A stretch of 64,000 bases of DNA from Qipengyuania vulgaris (GTDB taxonomy: Bacteria; Pseudomonadota; Alphaproteobacteria; Sphingomonadales; Sphingomonadaceae). A program made the position numbers and the translations under genes. Below the pieces are notes generated by a model. That model made no database searches. It had not been told where the DNA came from and saw only the letters and a program-made list of their open reading frames with translations. The stretch spans positions 124,001 through 188,000 of the forward strand of contig CCSI01000001.1 in NCBI GenBank assembly GCA_000756795.1. Reading direction: 5' to 3'. This document shows, in pieces, positions 29,410 through 37,153 of the stretch (position 1 is its first letter; each line of letters begins with the position of its first letter).

Positions 29410-29634
29410 ATGAAGGCCGAAGGTCACCCCGATTACCACATGATCACGGTCAAGATGACCGATGGCACCGAATTCCAGACGCGCTCGACCTGGGGCAGCG
29501 AAGGCGACACGCTGACGCTCGAAATCGACCCCACCAGCCACCCGGCTTGGACCGGCGGCAAGCAGCAGCTTCAGGAAGGCGGCCGCGTTGCAGCCTTCAA
29601 CAAGCGCTTCGGCGGTCTTACGCTCAAGAAATAA
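29410..29634 (+). CDS. rpmE: 50S ribosomal protein L31
   Basis: The 74-residue protein is L31: [24 protein letters not shown], then [14 protein letters not shown]. It has no CxxC pair and so belongs to the zinc-free form. L31 bridges the subunits at the central protuberance. It has its own leader with a hairpin and its own terminator, so it is probably monocistronic. Confidence 0.97.
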   Translation: MKAEGHPDYHMITVKMTDGTEFQTRSTWGSEGDTLTLEIDPTSHPAWTGGKQQLQEGGRVAAFNKRFGGLTLKK

Positions 29635-29656
29635 GCTTCTTCAGCGACAAGAATTC

Positions 29657-29685
29657 AAAGGGCGGTCCTGCGGGGCCGCCCTTTT
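29657..29685 (+). terminator. Rho-independent terminator of rpmE
   Basis: Nine-base arms AAAGGGCGG (29657-29665) and CCGCCCTTT (29676-29684) have further pairing inside the loop and are followed by TTTTCGTTT. It lies 22 bases after the rpmE stop and can also serve the convergent GFA gene. Confidence 0.92.
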
Positions 29686-29695
29686 CGTTTGCGCG

Positions 29696-30118
29696 TCAGT
29701 GCTTGGTTGGCTCGAAGCGCAGCACGCCAGCATAGGCGTAGTCATTGCCGTCTGCTGGATGGCTTTGCCCGTCGAACACCGGCACTTCGGGCAGGTCGTA
29801 AATCGAGATGCCGTCCACGCAGGCGAGGTTGACCCCGTAATGGTCGGGTTCGGAGCGCAACTGGTGGAAAGTGTGGATGCCGCATTTGGAGCAGAAGCGG
29901 TGCTTCGCCTGCCCGCTGCCGAAGGTGTAGAGCGTCAGCGCATCCTCGCCCCGGGTGATTTCCAGCGAGGCCATCGGGACATCAAGCATCACCACGCCCT
30001 TCATCGCGCAGATGGTGCAATTGCAGCGGCGGATGACGGCATTCTCGGGCACGGTGAAGCGGAACCGCACCGTCCCGCAATGGCAGCCGCCTTCATGCGT
30101 TTCGCCCGCTGAAATCAC
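29696..30118 (-). CDS. GFA family protein (Mss4-like zinc fold)
   Basis: The 140-residue protein has the zinc-binding layout of GFA proteins: GGCHCGTVRF, CNCTICAMKG and RFCSKCGIHTFH. The family is named after glutathione-dependent formaldehyde-activating enzyme, but most members have unknown substrates. The GTG at 30118 overlaps the stop of the upstream oxygenase gene (GTGA), so the pair is translationally coupled; the frame continues upstream inside that gene without meaning. Confidence 0.85.
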   Translation of the reverse strand: MISAGETHEGGCHCGTVRFRFTVPENAVIRRCNCTICAMKGVVMLDVPMASLEITRGEDALTLYTFGSGQAKHRFCSKCGIHTFHQLRSEPDHYGVNLACVDGISIYDLPEVPVFDGQSHPADGNDYAYAGVLRFEPTKH

Positions 30119-30750
30119 CAGCCCCACTCCTTTTCGCGATACCATTTGGTGATGACGTATTTGACGCCCTTGCGCACCTTCATGCCGTGGTGGATCGTAT
30201 TCGGGTTCTCGCGCCCGTCGCTCCGCATGTTGTTCCAGCACACCAGCTTGCCCGTCTCGGGCTGGAACGTCTTGCCCACCGCCTTGAACCGGGTCGCGCC
30301 GCCTGCTTCGACTTCGTTGAGATAGACCATGAAGGTCCATGTCCGCTGACCCGCGACCGAGCAGTACTTGTCCCAGTCCTGACCGCCACGGTTGAAATAG
30401 TCGCAATGCGGTTTGAACTCCTGCCCCACATCGTAGCGCTGGCCCTGCAGTGGCTCGCCGTGTTTCGGGTCAATTCCGTTCAATCCAGCAAGCAGCGCTT
30501 CCAGTTCTCGAACGGCGGGTTCGTCAGCCTCGAGGTCGCAGGTCTCGCTGGTGCGGAAATAATGGTCGTCACCCGCGTCGGCGAGCGTGGAGGGGCGGCG
30601 GTCCTTCTCGATGAGCTCGACCAGCCGCGCGCATAAATCGGCGCTGGCGAAATTCTTCAGCTGGAACACCTCGGCCTTGGGCGTCGGCAGTCGTTGCACG
30701 CCGGGGCGCGACAGCAGCAGTGCGGCAGAGGATTCGCCCGGTGCATTCAT
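30115..30750 (-). CDS. Prolyl 4-hydroxylase-type 2OG-Fe(II) dioxygenase
   Basis: The 211-residue protein has the double-stranded beta-helix of P4H enzymes: iron ligands His115 and Asp117 (KPHCDYF) and His187 (TIHHG), and the 2-oxoglutarate Lys197 in GVKYVITKWY. The segment TWTFMVYLNEVEAGGATRF is typical. It hydroxylates a protein or small-molecule substrate using O2 and 2-oxoglutarate; the substrate is unknown. ATG 30750 is the likely start; the frame is open to 30786. The gene is coupled by a four-base overlap to the GFA gene. Confidence 0.88.
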   Translation of the reverse strand: MNAPGESSAALLLSRPGVQRLPTPKAEVFQLKNFASADLCARLVELIEKDRRPSTLADAGDDHYFRTSETCDLEADEPAVRELEALLAGLNGIDPKHGEPLQGQRYDVGQEFKPHCDYFNRGGQDWDKYCSVAGQRTWTFMVYLNEVEAGGATRFKAVGKTFQPETGKLVCWNNMRSDGRENPNTIHHGMKVRKGVKYVITKWYREKEWGW

Positions 30751-30944
30751 CGCCGCGCACGATAGACGCCGCGCGCGCGCTCGCAACCCGCGAAAGAATA
30801 TTACGCAAATGTCATGCGCTGCGCTTTTTCACTTCCCATTTCGAAGAGTGTGTGCAACAGGCGCTCGCCGTTGCGCAATGCGGGTTGACGGCCCGTATCT
30901 CGCGTATATGTGCCGCCTTCCCGGCAGCGTTCCGGGGGCATGTG

Positions 30945-31021
30945 GCGATCGTAGCTCAGTTGGTTAGAGCGCCGGTTTGTGGTACCGGAGGTCGCGGGTT
31001 CGAACCCCGTCGATCGCCCCA
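30945..31021 (+). tRNA. tRNA-His (GTG)
   Basis: Acceptor stem GCGATCG/CGATCGC, with T8 at 30952. The anticodon GTG lies at 30979-30981 in a CCGGT/ACCGG stem, and the T-loop is TTCGAAC. The extra G-1 expected for tRNA-His is the G at 30944, opposite C73 (31018). CCA is encoded. It stands alone between the oxygenase gene and leucine dehydrogenase. Confidence 0.97.
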
Positions 31022-31077
31022 TTTTCTCCCTTCGCACCGGGTTTAGAGAGACACCTATTCCAAGGGGCGAGAGGCCG

Positions 31078-32142
31078 ATGACAGCGTTCTGGACCGAAGC
31101 GGATTACGACGACCACGAGAAGGTTCAGGTCGTACGCGACCGCAAGAGCGGCCTCACCGCGATTATCGCGCTCCATTCCACACATCTCGGCCCCGGCGCG
31201 GGCGGTACGCGCTTCTGGCACTATGCCGAGCCTGCAGCCGCCATGCGCGATGCGCTGCGCCTGTCGCGCGGCATGAGCTACAAGAACGCCATGGCGGGCC
31301 TCCCCATGGGCGGCGGCAAGGCGGTCATCCTGGCCGACGAGACCAAGACCAAGACGCCTGAAATGCTCGCAGCCTTCGCCGATGCGGTCGAAGCGCTTGG
31401 CGGGCAGTATGTGACGGCCGAAGACGTCGGCATTTCGGAAGCCGACATGGCTGCCGTCGCCGAGCGCACGCAGTACGTCTCAGGCCTCCCGGTCAGCGGC
31501 GAAGACGCAGCGGGCGGCGATCCGGGTCCGTTTACCGCGCTCGGCATCTTCCTCGGCATCAAGGCCGCGGTGAAGCACAAGCTCGGCAAGGACAGCATGG
31601 AAGGCGTCCATGTCGCCATCCAGGGCACGGGCAGTGTCGGCGGCGGTGTCGCACGCCTCCTCGCCAAGGAGGGCGCCAAGTTGACCCTGTCGGACATCCA
31701 CATGGACCGCTGCGAGGCACTTGCGAACGAACTCGGCGCCGAATGCGTCGCACCCGACGCGATCATGTCGGTGCCGTGCGATGTCTTCAGCCCCAATGCA
31801 CTGGGCGCGATCCTCGACGATGACGGCATCGGCCGTCTCGATTGCAAGGTCGTCGCTGGCGGCGCCAACAACCAGCTCAAGCGTCCCGAGCATGGTCCCA
31901 TGCTGGCCAAGCGCGGCATCCTTTACGCGCCCGACTATGTCATCAACGCCGGCGGCATCATCTCGGTGACGCTCGAATACCTCTGCCGCAACGACGAAGC
32001 GCCCTGCGACATCAACGAGGTGCGCAAGCGCATCGCGCTCATCCCGGGCCGTCTCGAGCAGATCTGGCAGAAGAGCGACGAGACCGGCGTCTCGCCCGAC
32101 CAGGTCGCCGACAAGATGGCGCAGGAGCTCATCGGGCGCTAA
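31078..32142 (+). CDS. Leucine/valine/phenylalanine dehydrogenase family enzyme
   Basis: The 354-residue enzyme of the Glu/Leu/Phe/Val dehydrogenase family has the substrate-site region GPGAGGTRFW and catalytic MGGGKAVI lysine, VTAEDVGI and the NAD-binding IQGTGSVGGGVARLL. It deaminates a branched-chain or aromatic amino acid reversibly to the keto acid with NAD. The exact amino acid cannot be set. The start ATG 31078 has GGGGCGAGAGG before it; an open frame upstream runs through the tRNA and is a shadow. Confidence 0.93.
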   Translation: MTAFWTEADYDDHEKVQVVRDRKSGLTAIIALHSTHLGPGAGGTRFWHYAEPAAAMRDALRLSRGMSYKNAMAGLPMGGGKAVILADETKTKTPEMLAAFADAVEALGGQYVTAEDVGISEADMAAVAERTQYVSGLPVSGEDAAGGDPGPFTALGIFLGIKAAVKHKLGKDSMEGVHVAIQGTGSVGGGVARLLAKEGAKLTLSDIHMDRCEALANELGAECVAPDAIMSVPCDVFSPNALGAILDDDGIGRLDCKVVAGGANNQLKRPEHGPMLAKRGILYAPDYVINAGGIISVTLEYLCRNDEAPCDINEVRKRIALIPGRLEQIWQKSDETGVSPDQVADKMAQELIGR

Positions 32143-32196
32143 TCCGCCTTGCGAGCAGGGGCGGGGGCTGCAATAGGCTGACCTACGGCTTTCACC

Positions 32197-32919
32197 ATGC
32201 ACGGCTTCGCTAATCCCAAACGGTTTCTCGCACTGGCGAGCTGGCTCACGCCGCTCCTGCTGGCGAGCGGACTTGTGCTGACGGCGGCTGCGCTTTTCTG
32301 GGGATTCTCGCAAGTTCCCCCCGACCGGCTGATGGGCGAGACGGTGCGAATCCTCTTCATCCATGTGCCGACCGCGTGGCTCGGCATGGGCGGCTGGACC
32401 GCGATTGCAGTGTCAAGCCTCGTATTCCTCGTCTGGCGCCATCCGCTGGCAGCCATCGCTGCGCGCGGTGCGGCTGTGCCGGGGCTGGTCTTCACGCTGA
32501 TTTGCCTCGCCACCGGCTCCATCTGGGGCCGCCCGACATGGGGCACGTGGTGGGTGTGGGACGGTCGGCTGACCTCGATGCTGGTCCTCGCCTTTCTCTA
32601 TGTCGCCTATATCGCGCTCGCCCAGTCGGCAGAGCGCGAGGGCGTCTCGGCGCGCATCCCGGCCATTTTCGGGCTGCTCGGCGCGGTAAACATTCCCATC
32701 ATCAATCGCAGCGTGGTGTGGTGGAACTCGCTCCACCAGCCGCCCAGCATAACCATGGGCAAGAGTTCGATCGACGGTGAATTCCTTGCGCCCCTCATGG
32801 TCGCGGTCATTGGCTTCTCTCTTATCTTCGGCGGTGTGGTGCTGGCGCGGATGCGCGCGCTGCTCGCTGATATACAGGCCGAAGCGCGCCTGCGCCGCCG
32901 TGCGATGGAGGCCGACTGA
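32197..32919 (+). CDS. ccmC: Heme exporter / heme handling protein CcmC
   Basis: Six-pass membrane protein of 240 residues with the tryptophan-rich periplasmic motif WGRPTWGTWWVWDGRLTS and conserved periplasmic histidines. It brings heme to CcmE in system I cytochrome c maturation. It is the first gene of ccmC-D-E-F-G-H-I, all overlapping by one to four bases. ccmA and ccmB, which encode the ABC part, are not in this window. Confidence 0.95.
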   Translation: MHGFANPKRFLALASWLTPLLLASGLVLTAAALFWGFSQVPPDRLMGETVRILFIHVPTAWLGMGGWTAIAVSSLVFLVWRHPLAAIAARGAAVPGLVFTLICLATGSIWGRPTWGTWWVWDGRLTSMLVLAFLYVAYIALAQSAEREGVSARIPAIFGLLGAVNIPIINRSVVWWNSLHQPPSITMGKSSIDGEFLAPLMVAVIGFSLIFGGVVLARMRALLADIQAEARLRRRAMEAD

Positions 32920-33059
32920 TGCGTGAAGCACTTGACCAGTGGGACTTCGTTTATGCCGCCTATGCTCTGGGCGTGGGCGGTACGCTGGCAATGATGGCGT
33001 GGAGCTGGCTGGCCATGAAACGTGCCGAGGCCCGGCGCGAGAAAGCGCGCCAGCGATGA
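32919..33059 (+). CDS. ccmD: Heme exporter protein CcmD
   Basis: A 46-residue single-pass protein, DFVYAAYALGVGGTLAMMAW followed by a basic tail AMKRAEARREKARQR, matches CcmD by size, topology and place. It stabilises the CcmC-CcmE complex. The start overlaps the ccmC stop (TGATG) and the stop overlaps the ccmE start (ATGA). Confidence 0.9.
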   Translation: MREALDQWDFVYAAYALGVGGTLAMMAWSWLAMKRAEARREKARQR

Positions 33060-33517
33060 AAGCCAAGCACCAGCGGCTCGTCCTCGTAGTCCTTGCCCTC
33101 GTTGCGCTGATCGGCGCGGCCCTCTTGGCGATTTACGCGCTGCGCAATCAGGCAAGCTATTTCTACCTGCCCGAGCAGATGGCCGAGAACCCGCCCGAAG
33201 TAGGGCAGGCCGTGCGCCTCGGCGGGATGGTCGCGCCCGGTTCGCTCGAGACGCAGGCCGACGGCATTACCGTGACCTTCACCGTCACCGGTCGCGAACA
33301 ATCCGCTGTCCCGGTGCGCTATGCGGGTATCCTGCCGGACCTCTTCGTCGAAGGCTCGGGAGTGGTGGCCGAAGGGCGGCTGGCTGCGGACGGTACCTTC
33401 GTCGCCGACAACCTCCTCGCCAAGCATGACGAGAACTACGTGCCGCGCGAACTGGAAGGCATGAGCGAACACCAGGCCGCCGAGATGGCGGAAGAGACCA
33501 CGGTCGGACTAGAATGA
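33056..33517 (+). CDS. ccmE: Periplasmic heme chaperone CcmE
   Basis: The 153-residue protein has one N-terminal membrane anchor, an OB-fold with RLGGMVAPGSL and FVEGSGVVAEGRL, and the heme-binding His in LLAKHDENYVP. It carries heme covalently from CcmC to CcmF. It overlaps ccmD and ccmF by four bases each. Confidence 0.96.
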   Translation: MKAKHQRLVLVVLALVALIGAALLAIYALRNQASYFYLPEQMAENPPEVGQAVRLGGMVAPGSLETQADGITVTFTVTGREQSAVPVRYAGILPDLFVEGSGVVAEGRLAADGTFVADNLLAKHDENYVPRELEGMSEHQAAEMAEETTVGLE

Positions 33518-35466
33518 TTGCAGAAATCGGTCTTGCGGCGCTTTGGCTCGCAGCCGCGCTCGCGGTCTTGCAGCTGCTCGGCGGTGTGTTGGCGCTGCGT
33601 GGCGGGACGACCAGCGATATAGCAGCCCTGACGCGGCCCGCAGCCATCCTGCAGGGCGGACTCGTGGCGGTGTCCTTCGCCGCGCTACTCTACGTCTTCG
33701 CGATTACCGACCTGTCGGTGAAGCTTGTCGCGATGAATTCGCACACGCTGAAGCCGCTGATTTTCAAGCTCTCGGGTGCATGGGGCAACCATGAAGGCTC
33801 GATGCTGCTGTGGGTCACGGTCATGGCGCTCGCAGGCGCACTGATTGCCGGTATCGAACGCCGTCTGCCTGAAAAGACCATGCAGGCGACGCTCGCCGCG
33901 CAAGGCTTCGTCGCGCTCGGCTTCTACGCCTTCCTACTCTTGAGTTCGAACCCGTTCGAGCGTCTCGCCCAGCCTGCAGCCGAAGGCCTCGGCCTCAACC
34001 CGCTGCTGCAAGATATTGGCCTCGCGCTGCATCCCCCGACGCTCTATTTCGGTTATGTCGGGCTGTCGGTGGCATTCAGCTTCGCTGTCGGCGCGCTAGT
34101 AACAAAGCAGGTCACGCCCGCTTTCGCCCGCGCGATGCGACCGTGGATCCTCGGCGCTTGGGTGTTCCTCACCCTCGGTATCACAGCGGGCAGTTACTGG
34201 GCCTATTATGAACTTGGCTGGGGCGGCTACTGGTTCTGGGACCCGGTGGAAAATGCCAGCCTTATGCCGTGGCTCGCCGCGACGGCGCTGCTGCATTCGG
34301 CTAGCGTGCTGGCCAGCCGCGATGCCTTGCGTGTGTGGACCATAATGCTCGGCGTGGTGGCCTTTTCCATGTCGATGCTCGGCACCTTCCTCGTGCGCTC
34401 GGGTATCCTCACCAGCGTTCACGCCTTCGCCGTCGACCCCGAACGGGGCAGCTTCATCCTGTTCCTGCTGGCGCTCTACATCGGCGGGGCGTTGCTGCTC
34501 TTCGCGCTGCGTGCGGGCGCGATTTCCGAAGGCGAGCGCTTCTCGGTCGCCAGCCGTGAGGGAGCGCTGGTGGTCAACAATGTCATGCTGAGCGCCATCC
34601 TCGCGGTGGTGCTGCTCGGCACTCTCTATCCGCTGCTGACCGAAGCCTTCGACGTGCGCGTCTCGGTCGGGCCGCCTTACTTCAATCCGGTGGGCGCGGT
34701 TTTCACCTTCCCGATGCTGGCTGTCATGGCCGTCGGACCACTGCTGCGTTGGCGAAAGGACGGGTTCGGGCGGATCACGAAAGAACTCGCACTTGTCGGA
34801 GCCGTCTTGCTGAGCGGCCCCATCCTCTTCGCGCTGCTGTTCGGAATGGCAATCTTGCCGCTGCTCGGCCTTTCATTCGCCATCGCGCTGGCCGTGGCGA
34901 GCTTCCTTCCACTGAAGGGCCGCAAGCTGCGCCGTGTGCCCGTCGAGACATGGGGCATGGTCATCGCGCATTTCGGCATCGCCGTCGCTCTGTTCGGCAT
35001 GGCGAGCGAAAGCGCCTTTTCGACTGAGAAACTGGCGGCGCTGGAGGAAGGCGGCACGACCCAGGTCGGCCCCTGGAGTGTCCAGCTGCAGAAAGTCGAG
35101 CCGGTGGCGGGTCCCAACTGGACCGCACTCGCCGGACGCATGACCGCCACCTACCGCGATGGCGAGCCTGTCGAAATCGCGCCCCAGTCGCGCAATTTCT
35201 GGGCCCCGCCGCAGCAGACCACCGAAAGCGTGCTGGTCACCCGCTGGAATGGCCAGCTTTATGCGGTCATGGGGAGCGATGCCAATGACGGACGGTGGCA
35301 GCTGCGCCTCTGGTGGAAGCCCTTCGTGACGCTCATCTGGTACGGCGGCCTGCTGATTGCGCTGGGCGGCGTGCTCGCACTGGTCGGCAGGGTGCAAAAG
35401 GACCTCAAGCGGCGTTACGTCACGCGCCGGGCTGCCGAGCGTCGCGTGGATATGGAGAACGGCTGA
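33514..35466 (+). CDS. ccmF: Cytochrome c heme lyase subunit CcmF
   Basis: The 650-residue multi-pass protein has the WWD-type heme-binding motif GWGGYWFWDPVENASLMPWL and the flanking ALHPPTLYFGYVG. It attaches heme to apocytochrome c with CcmH/CcmI. The length is normal. It overlaps ccmE (ATGA) and ccmG (TGATG). Confidence 0.97.
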   Translation: MIAEIGLAALWLAAALAVLQLLGGVLALRGGTTSDIAALTRPAAILQGGLVAVSFAALLYVFAITDLSVKLVAMNSHTLKPLIFKLSGAWGNHEGSMLLWVTVMALAGALIAGIERRLPEKTMQATLAAQGFVALGFYAFLLLSSNPFERLAQPAAEGLGLNPLLQDIGLALHPPTLYFGYVGLSVAFSFAVGALVTKQVTPAFARAMRPWILGAWVFLTLGITAGSYWAYYELGWGGYWFWDPVENASLMPWLAATALLHSASVLASRDALRVWTIMLGVVAFSMSMLGTFLVRSGILTSVHAFAVDPERGSFILFLLALYIGGALLLFALRAGAISEGERFSVASREGALVVNNVMLSAILAVVLLGTLYPLLTEAFDVRVSVGPPYFNPVGAVFTFPMLAVMAVGPLLRWRKDGFGRITKELALVGAVLLSGPILFALLFGMAILPLLGLSFAIALAVASFLPLKGRKLRRVPVETWGMVIAHFGIAVALFGMASESAFSTEKLAALEEGGTTQVGPWSVQLQKVEPVAGPNWTALAGRMTATYRDGEPVEIAPQSRNFWAPPQQTTESVLVTRWNGQLYAVMGSDANDGRWQLRLWWKPFVTLIWYGGLLIALGGVLALVGRVQKDLKRRYVTRRAAERRVDMENG

Positions 35467-35993
35467 TGAGCTGGCGTTTGTGGCTCCCCTTCATGGTATT
35501 TTTCGGTTTTCTTGGCCTGGCCGCCTATCAGCTCAGCCAGCCTAAGGACGATGAAATCCGCAGCGCGATGGTGGGCAAGGAACTGCCCTATTTCACGCTA
35601 CCGCCTGCCAGCCTGGACCTGCCGGGAGTGGACAGCAGGTATTTTGCCGACGGCAAGCCCAAGCTGCTCAATATCTGGGCGAGTTGGTGCCTGCCTTGCA
35701 TTGCGGAGGCTCCGCAGCTGGAGCAGCTGAAGGAAGAGGGCGCGGAAATCGTCGGCGTGGCTATTCGCGACAAGCCGACCGACGTGATGCGCTTCCTCTC
35801 GCAGCACGGCAATCCCTACACCCGTATCGGGCGCGACGATTTGTCCGAAGTGCAGCTCGGCATTGGTTCATCTGGCGTGCCGGAAACCTTCGTCATCGAT
35901 GGCAATGGCATCATCACCTATCAGCACATTGGCGACATTCGCCCCGAGAACGTGCCGGTCCTGCTCGAAGAACTGCGGAAAGCGGGGCAGTGA
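35466..35993 (+). CDS. ccmG: Thiol:disulfide interchange protein CcmG (DsbE)
   Basis: A membrane-anchored periplasmic thioredoxin-fold protein of 175 residues with the WCLPC active site, the GVAIRDKP loop and the cis-Pro region SSGVPETFVIDG. It reduces the CxxCH cysteines of apocytochrome c. ATG 35466 overlaps the ccmF stop. Confidence 0.95.
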   Translation: MSWRLWLPFMVFFGFLGLAAYQLSQPKDDEIRSAMVGKELPYFTLPPASLDLPGVDSRYFADGKPKLLNIWASWCLPCIAEAPQLEQLKEEGAEIVGVAIRDKPTDVMRFLSQHGNPYTRIGRDDLSEVQLGIGSSGVPETFVIDGNGIITYQHIGDIRPENVPVLLEELRKAGQ

Positions 35994-36394
35994 AGGCGTT
36001 TTTTATCCTGCTTGCGACAATTGTCGCATTTCCGCTCGCCGCGCAGGATGGCGCGCCGCCAGCGCCCTTCGCCTATCGACAGCTGGACAATCCGGCGCAG
36101 GAAGCCGCGGCGCAGGAGCTGATGGAAACGCTGCGCTGCCTCAAGTGCCAGTCGCAATCCATCGCCGATAGCGATGCCGCGATGGCAGGCGACATGCGGC
36201 ATCAGGTCCGCATCCGCATTGCAGCTGGCGACAGCCCCGATGAAGTCCGCGACTGGCTGATCGAGCGTTATGGCGATTACGTGAGCTACGAGCCGGTCAT
36301 GAGCGCAACGACCTGGCCGCTGTTCGCCATTCCGGTGCTGTTGGTACTGGTTGCTGGCTTGCTCTTCGCGCGCCGTTTCCGGAGGCGCGCGTGA
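35990..36394 (+). CDS. ccmH: Cytochrome c-type biogenesis protein CcmH (N-terminal, CcmL-type)
   Basis: The 134-residue protein has a signal peptide, the LRCLKCQSQSIADSDA motif with the redox CxxC, WLIERYGDYVSYEP, and a C-terminal membrane anchor. It acts with CcmG on apocytochrome c thiols. It starts with GTG at 35990, overlapping the ccmG stop, and ends overlapping the next GTG. Confidence 0.95.
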   Translation: MKAFFILLATIVAFPLAAQDGAPPAPFAYRQLDNPAQEAAAQELMETLRCLKCQSQSIADSDAAMAGDMRHQVRIRIAAGDSPDEVRDWLIERYGDYVSYEPVMSATTWPLFAIPVLLVLVAGLLFARRFRRRA

Positions 36395-37032
36395 GCTGGC
36401 TTCCGGTCATCCTGCTGGCGGCGCTGACCTTTGCCGTCGCCGTGTTCCTTATCAAGGTCAGGAAAGCTGGCTGGACCTTGCTTGCTGCCACGCTCCTGTT
36501 CGGCCTGACGGGCTATGCGCTACAGGGTTCGCCCGGACAGCCCGCCGCTCCCGGCGCGGCATCGCAACAAGAGGCAGTCGATGGCGAGCTTCTCGTCACC
36601 GCGCGCCGCGAATATTTCACCGAGCCACAGCTTCCCTCGCGCTGGATAATAACCGGCGATGGCTTTGCGCGGCGCGGTGATTTTTCGCAAGCCGCTGCCT
36701 TCTATCGCAATGCGACTGAGGAAAACCCGCGAGACCTCGAAGCCTGGCTCGCGCTGGGTATTGCCCTCGTCGAACATGCCGAAGGCAACCTGACACCCGC
36801 AGCGCTATACGCATTCGAGCGTGCCCAGCAGATTGACGGCACGAATGGCGGAGCTCGATATTTCCTTGGCATGTCCTGGCTTCGGGCAGGGCAGGCCGGA
36901 CGCACTGCACAATTGTGGCGCGAAGCGCTCGCCAACGCGCCAGAGGGTGCCGAATGGCGCGAGTCGCTGGCGTTGAGGCTGATGCGCCTCGAACGATTGC
37001 TCGAAGCATCCTCCTCGCAAAGCGCACAATAG
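36391..37032 (+). CDS. TPR protein of cytochrome c maturation (CcmI-like)
   Basis: The 213-residue protein has two N-terminal membrane segments and a periplasmic TPR region (GDGFARRGDFSQAAAFYRNA, then ALGIALVEHAEG and YFLGMSWLRAGQAGRTAQLW). It fits the C-terminal CcmI/NrfG role of presenting apocytochrome c to CcmFH. It is the last gene of the ccm operon and starts with GTG overlapping ccmH. Confidence 0.85.
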   Translation: MSWLPVILLAALTFAVAVFLIKVRKAGWTLLAATLLFGLTGYALQGSPGQPAAPGAASQQEAVDGELLVTARREYFTEPQLPSRWIITGDGFARRGDFSQAAAFYRNATEENPRDLEAWLALGIALVEHAEGNLTPAALYAFERAQQIDGTNGGARYFLGMSWLRAGQAGRTAQLWREALANAPEGAEWRESLALRLMRLERLLEASSSQSAQ

Positions 37033-37153
37033 CGGGCTTTCGCGCCGCATATTGCTACGCCTGTCCCATGGTGCTAAGCGCCGCCACCTTGCAAGGGGGC
37101 AAGCCGCCTCGCAGACAAGGTTTTGACCCCATGCGTCAGGTAACAGCCCACAT

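Noticed and set aside
32197-37032. Broken ccm operon because ccmA and ccmB are missing
   Set aside because: ccmAB are commonly encoded elsewhere in alphaproteobacteria, and all genes present are intact with tight overlaps.
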